64,000 nucleotides of DNA from an uncultured Dehalococcoidia bacterium (lineage in GTDB: Bacteria > Chloroflexota > Dehalococcoidia > Lucifugimonadales > UBA3495): contig CATOSK010000008.1 of assembly GCA_951812535.1 (NCBI GenBank), positions 43,211 to 107,210 of the forward strand, written 5' to 3'. Under the pieces are notes generated by a model. It was given only the letters and a program-made list of their open reading frames with translations, had not been told where the DNA came from and did no database searches. Of this stretch, positions 27,145 through 36,002 are shown in pieces (position 1 is the stretch's first letter; every line of letters begins with the position of its first letter). A program made the translations under genes and the position numbers.

Positions 27145-27372
27145 GTGCGAATCCCCGTGTTGAGCTCGGATGAAGTTATACGAGCTCTCGAAAAAGTTGG
27201 ATTTCGGATCATACGCCAGAGGGGAAGCCACGTCCGGATGAGAAATGAAGGCCAAAAGTCGGTTACAGTTCCGGTTCACCGGGGAAGTGACATCGGCCGG
27301 GGGCTGCTGCGTAAAATCCTGCGAGACGCCGAACTCACCCCTGAAGCATTCGTTCAACTTCTTCGCGACTAA
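27145..27372 (+). CDS. hicA: HicA-family toxin (mRNA interferase)
   Basis: 75 residues from a GTG. SSDEVIRALEKVGFRIIRQR followed by GSHVRMRNEG is the HicA dsRBD-like fold; His29 in GSHVRM is the catalytic His of the family. The C-terminal VPVHRGSDIGRGLLRKILRD is also canonical. HicA toxins cut mRNA and tmRNA. All key residues are present, so it is probably active. It follows hicB by 7 bp. Confidence 0.88.
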   Translation: MRIPVLSSDEVIRALEKVGFRIIRQRGSHVRMRNEGQKSVTVPVHRGSDIGRGLLRKILRDAELTPEAFVQLLRD

Positions 27373-27522
27373 CTCACGTTGATCCCAAATGCACCAATGG
27401 GGCCAGACCGAATAACTCGAAAATACCATTAGAGAATTGTCTGCCGGGGCGTACTGATGGCAGCCGGTATTCCGGCGCCAGCCAAGAAACCCCAGCATCA
27501 ATCGGAACGGAGACCAACCCCA

Positions 27523-28728
27523 ATGACGCAAACTCCGGCAAACCCCGGAAAGATAGTCCTGGCCTACAGCGGCGGGCTCGACACATCCGTGGCTGTCCCT
27601 TGGCTCAAGGAACATTACGGCGCCGAAATCATTACCCTGACCATGGACCTGGGTATGGTGGACCTGCCATCCATCCAGCGGCGGGCGATGGAGGTGGGCG
27701 CGGCCAAGGCCTTGACCGTTGACGCCAGGGATGTGCTGGTGGATGAATTCCTGTTCCCCGCGCTCCAGGCGGGCGCCATCTACGAGGGGATGTATCCGCT
27801 GGCCACCGCCCTGGGCCGGCCCCTCATCGCCCGCTGCCTGGCGGAGGCTGCCATCAGCGAAGGGGCCTACGCCGTGGCCCACGGCTGCACCGGCAAGGGC
27901 AACGACCAGGTTCGCATTGATGTCGGCGTTGCTGCGCTGGCGCCGGAACTCAAGGTCATCGCTCCCATCCGCGACTGGGGCATGTCCCGGGAAGACGAGA
28001 TGGACTACGCCCGGGAGCGCAACCTTCCCATCAGCGCCAGCAAGAGCCGCTTCTCGGTGGACGAAAACCTCTGGGGACGCAGCGCCGAGGCGGGTGAACT
28101 GGAGGACCCCTGGCGGGAGCCGCCCGAGGAAGCCTACGAGTGGACCAGGCCGGCGGCCGACACTCCCCAGGAAGCGGTGTACGTGGAAATCCACTTCGAC
28201 CGGGGCATTCCCACCGCCGTCGACGGCGAGAGCATGGCCGGATCCGCGCTGATAAGCCACCTGAACACGGTGGCCGGAGAGCACGGCGTGGGCCGCATCG
28301 ACCACGTCGAAAACCGGCTGGTCGGCATCAAGTCCCGGGAGATCTATGAAGCCCCGGCGGCGGTCACTCTCCATGCTGCCCACCAGGCCCTGGAGAACAT
28401 GACCCTGAGCAGGGACCAGGCCCGCGCCAAGGCCCGCATCGCCCAGGAGTACGCCGACCTGGTCTACAACGGCCTCTGGTTCACCGCTCACCGGGAGGAC
28501 TTGGACGCCTACGTCCATAGCACCCAGCGTTACGTTACGGGAGACGTGAGGGTCAGGCTCCACCGGGGCACGTGCACCGTGGTTGGACGCGCCGCTCCCC
28601 AGGCCCTGTACCAGCACCAGCTCGCCACCTACGACCGGGGGGACACCTTCGACCACGCTGCCGCCGAGGGTTTCATCTCGATTTACGGGCTGCCCGTCAG
28701 GACCCAGAACCGGGTGCAGCGTGACTGA
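27523..28728 (+). CDS. argG: Argininosuccinate synthase
   Basis: 401 residues from ATG 27523, the usual ArgG length; an upstream in-frame start at 27457 adds 22 unconserved residues. The N-terminal IVLAYSGGLDTSVAVPWL is the ATP-pyrophosphatase P-loop (SGGLDTS). GCTGKGNDQVRIDV contacts citrulline/aspartate, and SASKSRFSVDENLWGRS is also conserved. It joins citrulline and aspartate using ATP. Last arginine gene of the cluster, 150 bp behind hicA. Confidence 0.95.
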   Translation: MTQTPANPGKIVLAYSGGLDTSVAVPWLKEHYGAEIITLTMDLGMVDLPSIQRRAMEVGAAKALTVDARDVLVDEFLFPALQAGAIYEGMYPLATALGRPLIARCLAEAAISEGAYAVAHGCTGKGNDQVRIDVGVAALAPELKVIAPIRDWGMSREDEMDYARERNLPISASKSRFSVDENLWGRSAEAGELEDPWREPPEEAYEWTRPAADTPQEAVYVEIHFDRGIPTAVDGESMAGSALISHLNTVAGEHGVGRIDHVENRLVGIKSREIYEAPAAVTLHAAHQALENMTLSRDQARAKARIAQEYADLVYNGLWFTAHREDLDAYVHSTQRYVTGDVRVRLHRGTCTVVGRAAPQALYQHQLATYDRGDTFDHAAAEGFISIYGLPVRTQNRVQRD

Positions 28729-28782
28729 CCTTCCCGCAGTTGCGCTGATCCCGCTGCACCAGGCGACGCCTTGATGCTGCCT

Positions 28783-28816
28783 TCATCCCTGTCATAGCCT
28801 CATCCCTGTCATAGCC
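28783..28816. repeat. 17-bp perfect tandem duplication
   Basis: Two adjoining copies of TCATCCCTGTCATAGCC in the spacer between argG and the aminotransferase gene, just before its ribosome-binding site. Confidence 0.95.
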
Positions 28817-28843
28817 CACGGATACCCACCCCTCGGAGGATAC

Positions 28844-30010
28844 ATGACCCTAGCAGACCGCATGAATCACCTGGGCACCGAGACCGCATTCGAGGTGCTG
28901 GCCAAAGCCCGCGCCCTGGAGGCCCAGGGGAAGGAAATCGTCCACCTGGAAATCGGGGAGCCGGACTTCGACACCCCCAGGCATATCGTGGAAGCCGGCA
29001 TACAGGCCCTCCAGGATGGTCAGACTCACTACGGGCCCACGCCGGGCATTCCCCAGCTGAGGGAAGCAATCGCCCGCAACAGCCGGGAGGTTCGCGGCAT
29101 TGACACCGATCCAGCCCACGTGGTGGTCACCCCCGGCGCAAAGCCCATCATGTTTTATGTCATCCTGGCCCTGGCGGAGCCGGGAGTAGAGGTCATCTAC
29201 CCCAATCCCGGCTTCCCCATTTACGAGTCGATGATCCGCTTCTCCGGCGCGACGCCGGTTCCCATGCGGTTGATCGAGGAGAAGGGTTATCATCCCGATC
29301 TGGACGATCTGGCGTCCAAGATCACCGGCAAGACCCGCCTGATAATTCTCAACTCTCCGGAGAATCCCTGCGGGTCGGCCCTGACCCGGGAGGAAATGGA
29401 GACTATCGCCAACCTGGTGAAACAGCGGGATGACCTGTACGTCATGGCCGATGAGATCTACAAGGACATCCTGTACACCGGGGAGCATCACAGCATAGCC
29501 GCCTTCCCCGACATGTCTCGCCGGACCATCATCCTGGACGGGTTTTCCAAGAGCTACGCCATGACCGGTTGGCGGCTGGGATACGGCATCATGCCGCCGG
29601 AACTGGTGCCTCACATCACCCGGCTGGCCGTCAACAGCGTATCCTGCGCCGCCACCTTCAGCCAGTTCGCCGCCATCGCCGCCCTGGACGGCCCCCAGGA
29701 CGACGTCCAGGCGATGGCCCAGGAATTTTCCCAGCGGCGCAGGCTCATTACAGACGGCCTCCGCAGCATCGACGGGATCAACTGCCCCGAACCGGAAGGA
29801 GCGTTCTACGCCTTCCCCAGCATCAGGGAGACCGGATTGAGCAGCTCGGAGTTCGAGGAAAGGGCCCTGAGCGAAGCGGGGGTGGCTATCCTCTCCGGGT
29901 CCGCCTTCGGCGAGTACGGCGAGGGCTATGTCCGCTTGTCCTACGCCAACTCTCAGGAGAACATTGCGAAGGCGGTGGAGTCCCTCCGAAAGTTCGTTGG
30001 TTCCCTTTAG
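28844..30010 (+). CDS. Class I/II pyridoxal-phosphate aminotransferase
   Basis: 388 residues from ATG behind GGAGG. EIGEPDFDTPRHIVEAG and TPGAKPIMFYVILALAEPG are class I features. LNSPENPCGSALT carries the PLP-contacting Asn, MADEIYKDILY the Asp and Tyr, and LDGFSKSYAMTGWRLGYG the Schiff-base Lys. The family is the aspartate/aromatic aminotransferase group. Aspartate feeding argininosuccinate synthase just upstream would be a sensible role, but the amino donor is not determined by sequence. Confidence 0.88.
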   Translation: MTLADRMNHLGTETAFEVLAKARALEAQGKEIVHLEIGEPDFDTPRHIVEAGIQALQDGQTHYGPTPGIPQLREAIARNSREVRGIDTDPAHVVVTPGAKPIMFYVILALAEPGVEVIYPNPGFPIYESMIRFSGATPVPMRLIEEKGYHPDLDDLASKITGKTRLIILNSPENPCGSALTREEMETIANLVKQRDDLYVMADEIYKDILYTGEHHSIAAFPDMSRRTIILDGFSKSYAMTGWRLGYGIMPPELVPHITRLAVNSVSCAATFSQFAAIAALDGPQDDVQAMAQEFSQRRRLITDGLRSIDGINCPEPEGAFYAFPSIRETGLSSSEFEERALSEAGVAILSGSAFGEYGEGYVRLSYANSQENIAKAVESLRKFVGSL

Positions 30011-30051
30011 TCCGTCGGGCTTGTCCCGGCCAAGGAATCGGGGGCGCAGAT

Positions 30052-30510
30052 ATGTTCATCAAGGTGGAGCCGGCCGGGTTCTTCATGTACACCGTCCAGA
30101 TGGCCTTCGATCCGGCATCCCCGGATGCGGAAGACGCCGAAATCAGGGAATACCTGGCGCAGCATGAGCTCGAGCCCCGGTACCAGTGGGCAGCCGAATT
30201 CGACGGGCGCAACTGCGAGTGGATGCAGTTCGGGGGATGCTACTTGGGGAACCACCTCCAGGGGATCGGACAAATCCAGCGCAAGGCAGTCGAGGTGGAG
30301 CTGTTGACTGAGGGGATCAACAGCTACCTGGACGAAAACGCGGAGGGTGCAGCGGAACTATCCGGTCAGGCCCGGGACAACCTGGTCGCCGCGCTGGTCG
30401 CCGAGTTTCAGCGGGATGAGAACTTTGCTCCCGACGAGCAGGGACAGTTGACCGCCAGCCTGGACCGGCAGGAACTGGCCGAGGCCACCAACCGCCTGCT
30501 TGCCGCCTAG
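30052..30510 (+). CDS. Hypothetical protein, 152 residues
   Basis: From ATG 30052, 41 bp after the aminotransferase, so likely in the same transcript. Composition is natural: MFIKVEPAGFFMYTVQMAFD, then QHELEPRYQWAAEFDGRNC, WMQFGGCYLGNHL and an acidic helical C-terminus. It has no signal peptide, no membrane helix and no motif I recognise. It is followed by a strong terminator, which makes it the last gene of the cluster. Confidence 0.7.
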   Translation: MFIKVEPAGFFMYTVQMAFDPASPDAEDAEIREYLAQHELEPRYQWAAEFDGRNCEWMQFGGCYLGNHLQGIGQIQRKAVEVELLTEGINSYLDENAEGAAELSGQARDNLVAALVAEFQRDENFAPDEQGQLTASLDRQELAEATNRLLAA

Positions 30511-30540
30511 CCGCTACCCCTGGGCCCCCGGATATGCGTC

Positions 30541-30565
30541 GCCCCGCCACTGCTGTTGGCGGGGC
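30541..30565 (+). terminator. Hairpin terminator after the arginine cluster
   Basis: Perfect 9-bp stem GCCCCGCCA / TGGCGGGGC with a 7-base loop, followed by ATTTGTCTT. It could serve both the cluster from the left and the tRNA-Gly from the right. Confidence 0.75.
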
Positions 30566-30592
30566 ATTTGTCTTCCTGGTCAGTTCGGTTGG

Positions 30593-30663
30593 AGCGGGCG
30601 ATGGGAATCGAACCCACGTAACTAGCTTGGAAGGCTAGGGCTTTACCACTAAGCTACGCCCGC
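30593..30663 (-). tRNA. tRNA-Gly (anticodon TCC)
   Basis: Complete cloverleaf on the minus strand: acceptor GCGGGCG/CGCCCGC, D-arm from TAGCTTAGTGGT, anticodon stem CTAGC/GCTAG enclosing CTTCCAA, and T-arm GGGTTCGATTCCC. CCA is not encoded. Its first 15 bases are also the last codons of the upstream gene. Confidence 0.95.
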
Positions 30664-31545
30664 GTTATTGGGAGGCCCATTATAGGTTGTACCCGCGGCG
30701 GTGTCGACTGGAATCTCCACCCCGTCACTGGCCTCCGGAGAGGCAGGATGCAGGGAATCGACCGGGGATGACGGCGGCGCAGGTTCTGTCAATGGTCCAA
30801 TCAATGTCGAAGCGTAATGGCCCGCCGCCTCCAATTGTTTCTCCAGCTCTTGCGTGTTCACCGAATACTCTGCCAATTCGTCCCTGAACCTGGCCCGGGC
30901 TTCCTCCAGTTCCCTTTTCGCCTTCTGGACCCGGCGGATTTCAATGATAATGGCGCGGGCGGTTAATGCCGGCCCCAGAACCACTCCCACGACCCCAAAG
31001 GTGCCCACCGCGAACCGTATCCCTGTCGAGGCGGCGACGGAACCTCCGGCCCCTCCTCCCACCGCAGCGAACCGGGGGACTATGGTGACGACCCGGCCCA
31101 ACACTGGCCGCACCACCGTCGTGCCTACCGGCCGCACCACGTTGAGGATGGTCCCTGACGAGGTCCTCCAGATAGTGCCAGCGGTAAAGCTGAAGGCGTG
31201 CTGACCGACGATCCTGGTGCGGGAATGAATTGGACCGTCGGCCAAGGTCTGCCGGCGGCGCTTCAACAGCCTCCGCCACCGGGGCGGGGGCGTCTCCGGA
31301 ATCTCCACCGGGTCCGGCTCATGCAGAGCCTCGGGCAGTTCGGGTTCTGGAAGCCCCAGTTGAAGACACAGTCCGGTCTGCTGATCGTATAGGGCCTGCA
31401 TTTGCTCCCGGTGTTCCGCCTGGAGGGTTTCCAGTTCGGCCTTCAGCTCGGTGAGCTTCCTGCGGGCCCGCAGCTTGGCGAACACCTGGGCCACAGCCGA
31501 CCCGCCGGCGATTCCGAGAGGTACCAAGAGCAGCGGAAGGGGCAT
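30649..31545 (-). CDS. Hypothetical membrane-associated protein ending inside tRNA-Gly
   Basis: 298 residues. The N-terminal hydrophobic helix (PLPLLLVPLGIAGGSAVAQV) is followed by a coiled coil (about 27-58, Lys/Glu/Leu-rich). The middle is Arg-rich, then a Gly/Ala/Val hydrophobic region (about 150-190) and a second coiled coil (about 195-230). The C-terminus is Pro/Ser-rich. No family is recognised. The last codons, GCG GGC GTA GCT TAG, are the 5' end of the tRNA gene, so the two share 15 bp and RNase P maturation would cut this message. Confidence 0.65.
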   Translation of the reverse strand: MPLPLLLVPLGIAGGSAVAQVFAKLRARRKLTELKAELETLQAEHREQMQALYDQQTGLCLQLGLPEPELPEALHEPDPVEIPETPPPRWRRLLKRRRQTLADGPIHSRTRIVGQHAFSFTAGTIWRTSSGTILNVVRPVGTTVVRPVLGRVVTIVPRFAAVGGGAGGSVAASTGIRFAVGTFGVVGVVLGPALTARAIIIEIRRVQKAKRELEEARARFRDELAEYSVNTQELEKQLEAAGHYASTLIGPLTEPAPPSSPVDSLHPASPEASDGVEIPVDTAAGTTYNGPPNNAGVA

Positions 31546-31754
31546 TAGTTAGTACAGTTCCGTCCGAAATTGTTACTGTTATTTTAGCACGGAGGGGCTG
31601 CGGCCGCAGTCACGGCAATGGCTTTCGGGCCAGCCGCCCCCCCACGGGAGGAATCGGCCGGGTCTGTCCGCCTGAATCCGCCCGCGTTGTTGCGGCGTTG
31701 TGTTATGTTGATGCCTGGTCTGATTTATCATGCCGCGCGGCCGGGAGTTCCAAT

Positions 31755-34241
31755 TTGCCATATCTACACCGTATCCGGCCAGCCTTCATTGTCCTGGTTA
31801 TTGCCGCCCTGGTTATTGCCTCCTCCCTGGCGGTGGCATGCGAAAGCAGTCCCCAGGAACTCTCCCCACCTCTCAACCCGACGCCAATGGCGCCCACCGC
31901 ATCTCCCACCGCTCTCCCTTCGCCGGAACCGTCGCCACGACCCACGCTTGAGCCAACGCCGACACTCGATGCGGCCACAACCCCCACGCGGGTGGCCCAA
32001 CCGAATCCGACTACGCCAACCCAGCGGGCCTCGACACCCGAACCAATTGTTGCTCCACCTGTGACGCCTGAACCCCAGCCTGCTCCGGCTCCCGTGCCTG
32101 CTCCGACGCCAACCGCCACGCCCGGACCGGGACCAACCACCCCTCCGACGGAAGAAGCGGAGCGGCCCATTCCTCCCGTGGCCGGAGAACGCCCCCACAG
32201 CTTCACCCATCATGGAATTACGGTTGAAGACCCGTGGCACTGGCTGGAGGATGAGGACTACCCGACCGTGGACGATGAGGATATCCTGGCCTACCTGGAG
32301 GCGGAGAACGATTATTTCGAGGCCAGCATGGCGCCCTACCAGGACCTGATCGATACCATCTTCGAGGAGATCAAGGGGCGACAGCCGGGGGAACTGGCCA
32401 GCCTTCCCCGGCGGCGGGGGGAGTGGTACTACCAGTGGCGCTACGGCGAGGGTAGCCAGTACCGGCAATGGCTCCGCTGGCCCGCCTCGGTCCCGGACGC
32501 CCGGGAAGGCCCCCCGGACGACGCGGAGGTCTTCCTGGACGAGCCGCACCTGGCCGGAGACCTGGAATACTTCCGGCTTGGCTCGCTGTCCTTCAGCAAC
32601 GGCGCCTCCCTGCTGGCGTACAGCACCGACACCGACGGGTCGGAGCAGTACACCCTGGAGATCAAGGATTTGGCAACCGGGGAGTTGCTGCCCGACCGGA
32701 TTGAACGAGTCCGAGGCCGGGCGGTCTGGACCCCCGATGACCTGTCCTTCTTCTACACCGTTCTCGACGACAACGGACGCCCCTGGCAGGTGCGGCGGCA
32801 CGTTCTTGGAGAGCCCGTGGGGAGCGACGCTATCGTGCATGAGCAACCCGATGCCGGGCTGTTCGTCTGGGTTTCGGACACGGCGTCCAGGAAGTACATC
32901 ATCGTCAGCGAGGGCGACCATGCAACCTCCGAGCGGAGGCTGATCCCGGCGGAAGATCCGACCTCTGAGCCGATCCTGGTTGCCCCAAGAAGAGCAGGGC
33001 ATGATTACTCGATAGACCACCAGGGAGACCGGTTCGTCATAATGACCAACGACAACCACCAGAACTTCCGCCTGGCGATTGCGCCCGAGGACGACCCCAC
33101 CGAGGCATCGTGGGAAACCCTGTTGCACGGTTCGGATTCGCTGTACATCAACCATTTTCACCTGACGGAGCAGTTCGTCGCGGTGGAGGAGCGGATCGAC
33201 GGTCTCGATCAGGTGCGGGTAATCGACCGGGCGGGAAACTCCACACACATCGAGTTTCCGGAGAACGCTTACACCGCATACATCAGCAGCGACCCCGAGT
33301 TTGACTCGGACACAATTCGCGTCACCTACACATCCATGATTACGCCCAGCACCGTGTTCGACTACCACCTGGACGCCGGGGAACTGGAAGAGCGGCGCGT
33401 CCAGGAGATTCCCAGCGGGTACGACGCCTCCCAGTACGTAACCCACCGGGCGTTGGCGCCCGCCCGGGACGGAGTAGAGGTTCCGGTGTCCATCGTCCGC
33501 CACAAGGACACTCCGCTGGACGGGTCAGCGCCGCTGTACATCTACGCTTACGGCGCCTACGGCAGCGCAGTTTCACCGTCCTTTTCCACCTCCCGGCTGT
33601 CCCTGCTGGACCGGGGCTTCATCTACGCCGTCGCCCATGTACGGGGAGGCGACGACCTGGGATACCACTGGTACGAGGCCGGAAAGCTGTTTCAGCGGAC
33701 GAACACCTTCAACGACTTCGTCGACGTGGCCCATTACCTGGTAGAAAAGGGGTATGGGTCGGAGGGCCGCATTGCCATCTCCGGGGGCAGCGCGGGAGGA
33801 ACGCTCATGGGGGCGGTGGTGAACCAGGCCCCGGAGCTGTGGGGGGTGGTGGCGACCCAGGTCCCCTTCGTTGATGTCCTCAACACCATGCTCAACGCCG
33901 ACCTTCCCCTGACGCCGCCGGAGTGGCCGGAGTGGGGGAACCCCATCGAGGACAAGGTCGCATTCGAATACATCCGTTCCTACTCGCCCTACGACCAGCT
34001 CAAGCCCGGCGAATATCCGCCGCTCCTGGCAACTGCCGGCATCAACGACCGGCGGGTAACCTACTGGGAGCCGGCCAAGTACGTAGCCAAGCTGCGGGCG
34101 GTCAAGACGGACGACAACCTGGTGCTGTTGAGGACGGATATGGGATCCGGTCACGGCGGGAGGTCCGGCCGGTCGGCGTGGTGGTACGAGACCGCCGAAC
34201 AGTTCGCCTTCATCCTGTCCAGCCTGGGACTGGTGGAGTAG
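31755..34241 (+). CDS. Prolyl-oligopeptidase family (S9A) serine peptidase, lipoprotein
   Basis: From TTG 31755 behind GGGAG: a lipoprotein signal (RIRPAFIVLVIAALVIASSL) ends in the lipobox LAVAC, followed by a ~110-residue Pro/Thr linker. The beta-propeller starts at HHGITVEDPWHWLEDEDYP, typical of oligopeptidase B/prolyl oligopeptidase. The catalytic domain has AISGGSAGGTLMGAVVNQAP (Ser679), then AGINDRRVTYWEPAKY (Asp) and TDMGSGHGGRSGR (His). It is probably anchored to the outer face of the membrane and trims short peptides. 828 residues, longer than cytoplasmic homologues because of the linker. Confidence 0.9.
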   Translation: MPYLHRIRPAFIVLVIAALVIASSLAVACESSPQELSPPLNPTPMAPTASPTALPSPEPSPRPTLEPTPTLDAATTPTRVAQPNPTTPTQRASTPEPIVAPPVTPEPQPAPAPVPAPTPTATPGPGPTTPPTEEAERPIPPVAGERPHSFTHHGITVEDPWHWLEDEDYPTVDDEDILAYLEAENDYFEASMAPYQDLIDTIFEEIKGRQPGELASLPRRRGEWYYQWRYGEGSQYRQWLRWPASVPDAREGPPDDAEVFLDEPHLAGDLEYFRLGSLSFSNGASLLAYSTDTDGSEQYTLEIKDLATGELLPDRIERVRGRAVWTPDDLSFFYTVLDDNGRPWQVRRHVLGEPVGSDAIVHEQPDAGLFVWVSDTASRKYIIVSEGDHATSERRLIPAEDPTSEPILVAPRRAGHDYSIDHQGDRFVIMTNDNHQNFRLAIAPEDDPTEASWETLLHGSDSLYINHFHLTEQFVAVEERIDGLDQVRVIDRAGNSTHIEFPENAYTAYISSDPEFDSDTIRVTYTSMITPSTVFDYHLDAGELEERRVQEIPSGYDASQYVTHRALAPARDGVEVPVSIVRHKDTPLDGSAPLYIYAYGAYGSAVSPSFSTSRLSLLDRGFIYAVAHVRGGDDLGYHWYEAGKLFQRTNTFNDFVDVAHYLVEKGYGSEGRIAISGGSAGGTLMGAVVNQAPELWGVVATQVPFVDVLNTMLNADLPLTPPEWPEWGNPIEDKVAFEYIRSYSPYDQLKPGEYPPLLATAGINDRRVTYWEPAKYVAKLRAVKTDDNLVLLRTDMGSGHGGRSGRSAWWYETAEQFAFILSSLGLVE

Positions 34242-34342
34242 ACGAGGCCCATCCCGCGCGGTTTCCCGCAGGAGAGCTTTGATTTATGATAGGGCTGGAC
34301 GGGCGGCCGCCCGTCCCAGCCGGTTGTCCCCTGCGGTGAACA

Positions 34343-35278
34343 ATGCGCATCTGCACGACCCTGCCCAGCGCCACCGAAATCGTCTATGCCCTGGGCCTGG
34401 GAGACCAGGTAGTGGGAGTTTCCCACGCCTGCGACTACCCCCCGGAAGCCAGGGGAAAGCCCGTCGTATGCCGCACGGTCCGGCAGCTTTCCCACCTGGA
34501 CAGCCAGGAGATTGACGCTATCATCCAGCAGGCCCGGGCCAACAACAACCCGGTCCACTGGGTGGACGGCGATGTCCTCCGGGAGCTGCGGCCCGACCTG
34601 ATCATCACCCAGGAACTGTGCGAGGTCTGCGCCATTGGCAGCGGGTCGGTATTCGAGACCGCTGCCCAGGTGCTGGACTACCAGCCGGAGATTCTTACGA
34701 TCCGTCCGGCGGGGCTGGAAGATATCCTCCAGAATATTCTCCGGATCGGGCGGGCTGCGGGCGTTCCCGAGAGGGCCGAGGACCTGGTGGCTTCGCTGAG
34801 GCGGAGAGTGGAATACGTGGGGGAGAGGCTGCGAGAGGGGCTTGCCGCCGGGCATCCTGCTCACAAGGTGTTCTGCATTGACTGGCTGGACCCGCTGCGG
34901 AACACGGGGCAGTGGACGCCGGAGCTGGTGGAACTGGCGGGGGGCGAGGAAGGCCTCGCCGAGAAGTGGGGCATTTCCCGGGAGGTGGGATGGGATGAGG
35001 TGGAGCAGTACCAGCCCGACTACATTATGGTCATGCCCTGCGCATTCAATATGGAGAGGACGATTACCGAGTCCAGGGAGCACCTGACCGAGCAAGAGGC
35101 ATGGCCGAGGTTGAGGAGCGTCCAGAAGGGGCAGGTGTACCTGTTCGATGGGCAGATTCCAAGCCGGCACGGGCCGCGGGTGGTGGATGTGATGGAGGGG
35201 TTGGCCGAAGCGATGTACCCCGATTTGTTCCCAGGACTGAGCGCTCCGGGGGTGTTCATTCCAGCGGCCTTCGATTAA
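34343..35278 (+). CDS. BtuF-like cobalamin/metal-chelate binding protein without signal peptide
   Basis: 311 residues. The N-terminus MRICTTLPSATEIVYALGLG and VVGVSHACDYPPEA, then LRPDLIITQELCEVCAI, are the periplasmic binding-protein fold of the BtuF/FecB class. It begins directly with the first beta strand, and no signal peptide can be added by a better upstream start. Such leaderless members are annotated as cobalamin-binding proteins of unknown role. No ABC permease or ATPase is adjacent. Four Cys residues in the central segment (CRTV, CEVC) are notable. Confidence 0.82.
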   Translation: MRICTTLPSATEIVYALGLGDQVVGVSHACDYPPEARGKPVVCRTVRQLSHLDSQEIDAIIQQARANNNPVHWVDGDVLRELRPDLIITQELCEVCAIGSGSVFETAAQVLDYQPEILTIRPAGLEDILQNILRIGRAAGVPERAEDLVASLRRRVEYVGERLREGLAAGHPAHKVFCIDWLDPLRNTGQWTPELVELAGGEEGLAEKWGISREVGWDEVEQYQPDYIMVMPCAFNMERTITESREHLTEQEAWPRLRSVQKGQVYLFDGQIPSRHGPRVVDVMEGLAEAMYPDLFPGLSAPGVFIPAAFD

Positions 35279-35309
35279 TCCGTCCCGACGAACGACAGGG
35301 AGAATGTGG

Positions 35310-35639
35310 ATGCTTTACATGGTGGAACTCAAGCACGATCCTCGGCAGTGTCCCGGGGTGGCCCTCGACATCCGGGACCGGGTGCTTCGGATGTCTGAAA
35401 TCAGGGACCAGGTGATGCAGTTCCGGGGATGCACCTACAAGGGCGGGTGGGTAGGCAAGTCATCGCACATGACGTTCTTGCTCATTGACGGGCCGGACGC
35501 TCACGCCGTGGATGACTCGGTGGTGGACCTGGGGTTCGCCGTCTGGAACACGGCGGACATTTATCCAGTTATCAACCTGGACGACGGGGTGGAGGGGCTG
35601 CGGCAGATGCGGGGAGCCGAACCGGCGGAAGGCTCCTGA
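35310..35639 (+). CDS. Hypothetical protein, 109 residues
   Basis: Starts at ATG 35310, eight bases behind GGGAGA; an ATG two codons earlier is too close to that site. MLYMVELKHDPRQCPGVALD, GCTYKGGWVGKSSHMTFLLID and LGFAVWNTADIYPVINLDDG suggest a compact alpha/beta fold like small ferredoxin-like stress proteins. No family is recognised. It follows the BtuF-like gene by 31 bp. Confidence 0.65.
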   Translation: MLYMVELKHDPRQCPGVALDIRDRVLRMSEIRDQVMQFRGCTYKGGWVGKSSHMTFLLIDGPDAHAVDDSVVDLGFAVWNTADIYPVINLDDGVEGLRQMRGAEPAEGS

Positions 35640-35657
35640 ACCCGGGGCAGTGACCGA

Positions 35658-36002
35658 TTACGCCCAGGTTGTCCTGTCGTCGGGGATGGCGGCGTAGAGC
35701 TGCCCCTCCCGCACCGTCACCTCGAAGCGGTACATCTGGGCCCGGGGGCCGTTGACGCAGATGCCCTCGGAAAGCTCGAACCGCCACCCGTGGTCGGGGC
35801 ACATGAAGCAGTTGTCCCAGCGAACGATCTGGCCCCAGGAGTGGGGGCAGATGGCCGAGAGCAGGTGGTAGGCGCCGGTCTTGTCCCTGACCAGGAAATA
35901 ATCGTCCCGCCCGATTTCCACCGGGTAGGGCAGGTCGGTGAAAGACGCCTCGGCTCCCAGTTCGATTTCCTGCACTGAGGGGTTGGCATCGGCAGTCGCC
36001 AT
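35658..36002 (-). CDS. Rieske [2Fe-2S] ferredoxin-like protein
   Basis: 114 residues. The Rieske motif is complete: CPH (Cys52, His54) and CPDHGWRF (Cys68, His71), with SEGICVNGP after it. It is small and lacks a membrane helix, so it is a soluble Rieske ferredoxin that would pass electrons to an oxygenase; none is adjacent. It is convergent with the hypothetical gene ending 18 bp to the left. Confidence 0.9.
   Translation of the reverse strand: MATADANPSVQEIELGAEASFTDLPYPVEIGRDDYFLVRDKTGAYHLLSAICPHSWGQIVRWDNCFMCPDHGWRFELSEGICVNGPRAQMYRFEVTVREGQLYAAIPDDRTTWA

Noticed and set aside
27061..28656. 531-residue minus-strand frame opposite hicA and argG
   Set aside because: Crosses several genuine genes on the other strand and has no recognisable domain.
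31764..33503. 579-residue minus-strand frame opposite the S9 peptidase
   Set aside because: Antisense shadow; Arg/Gly-rich low-complexity translation without motifs.
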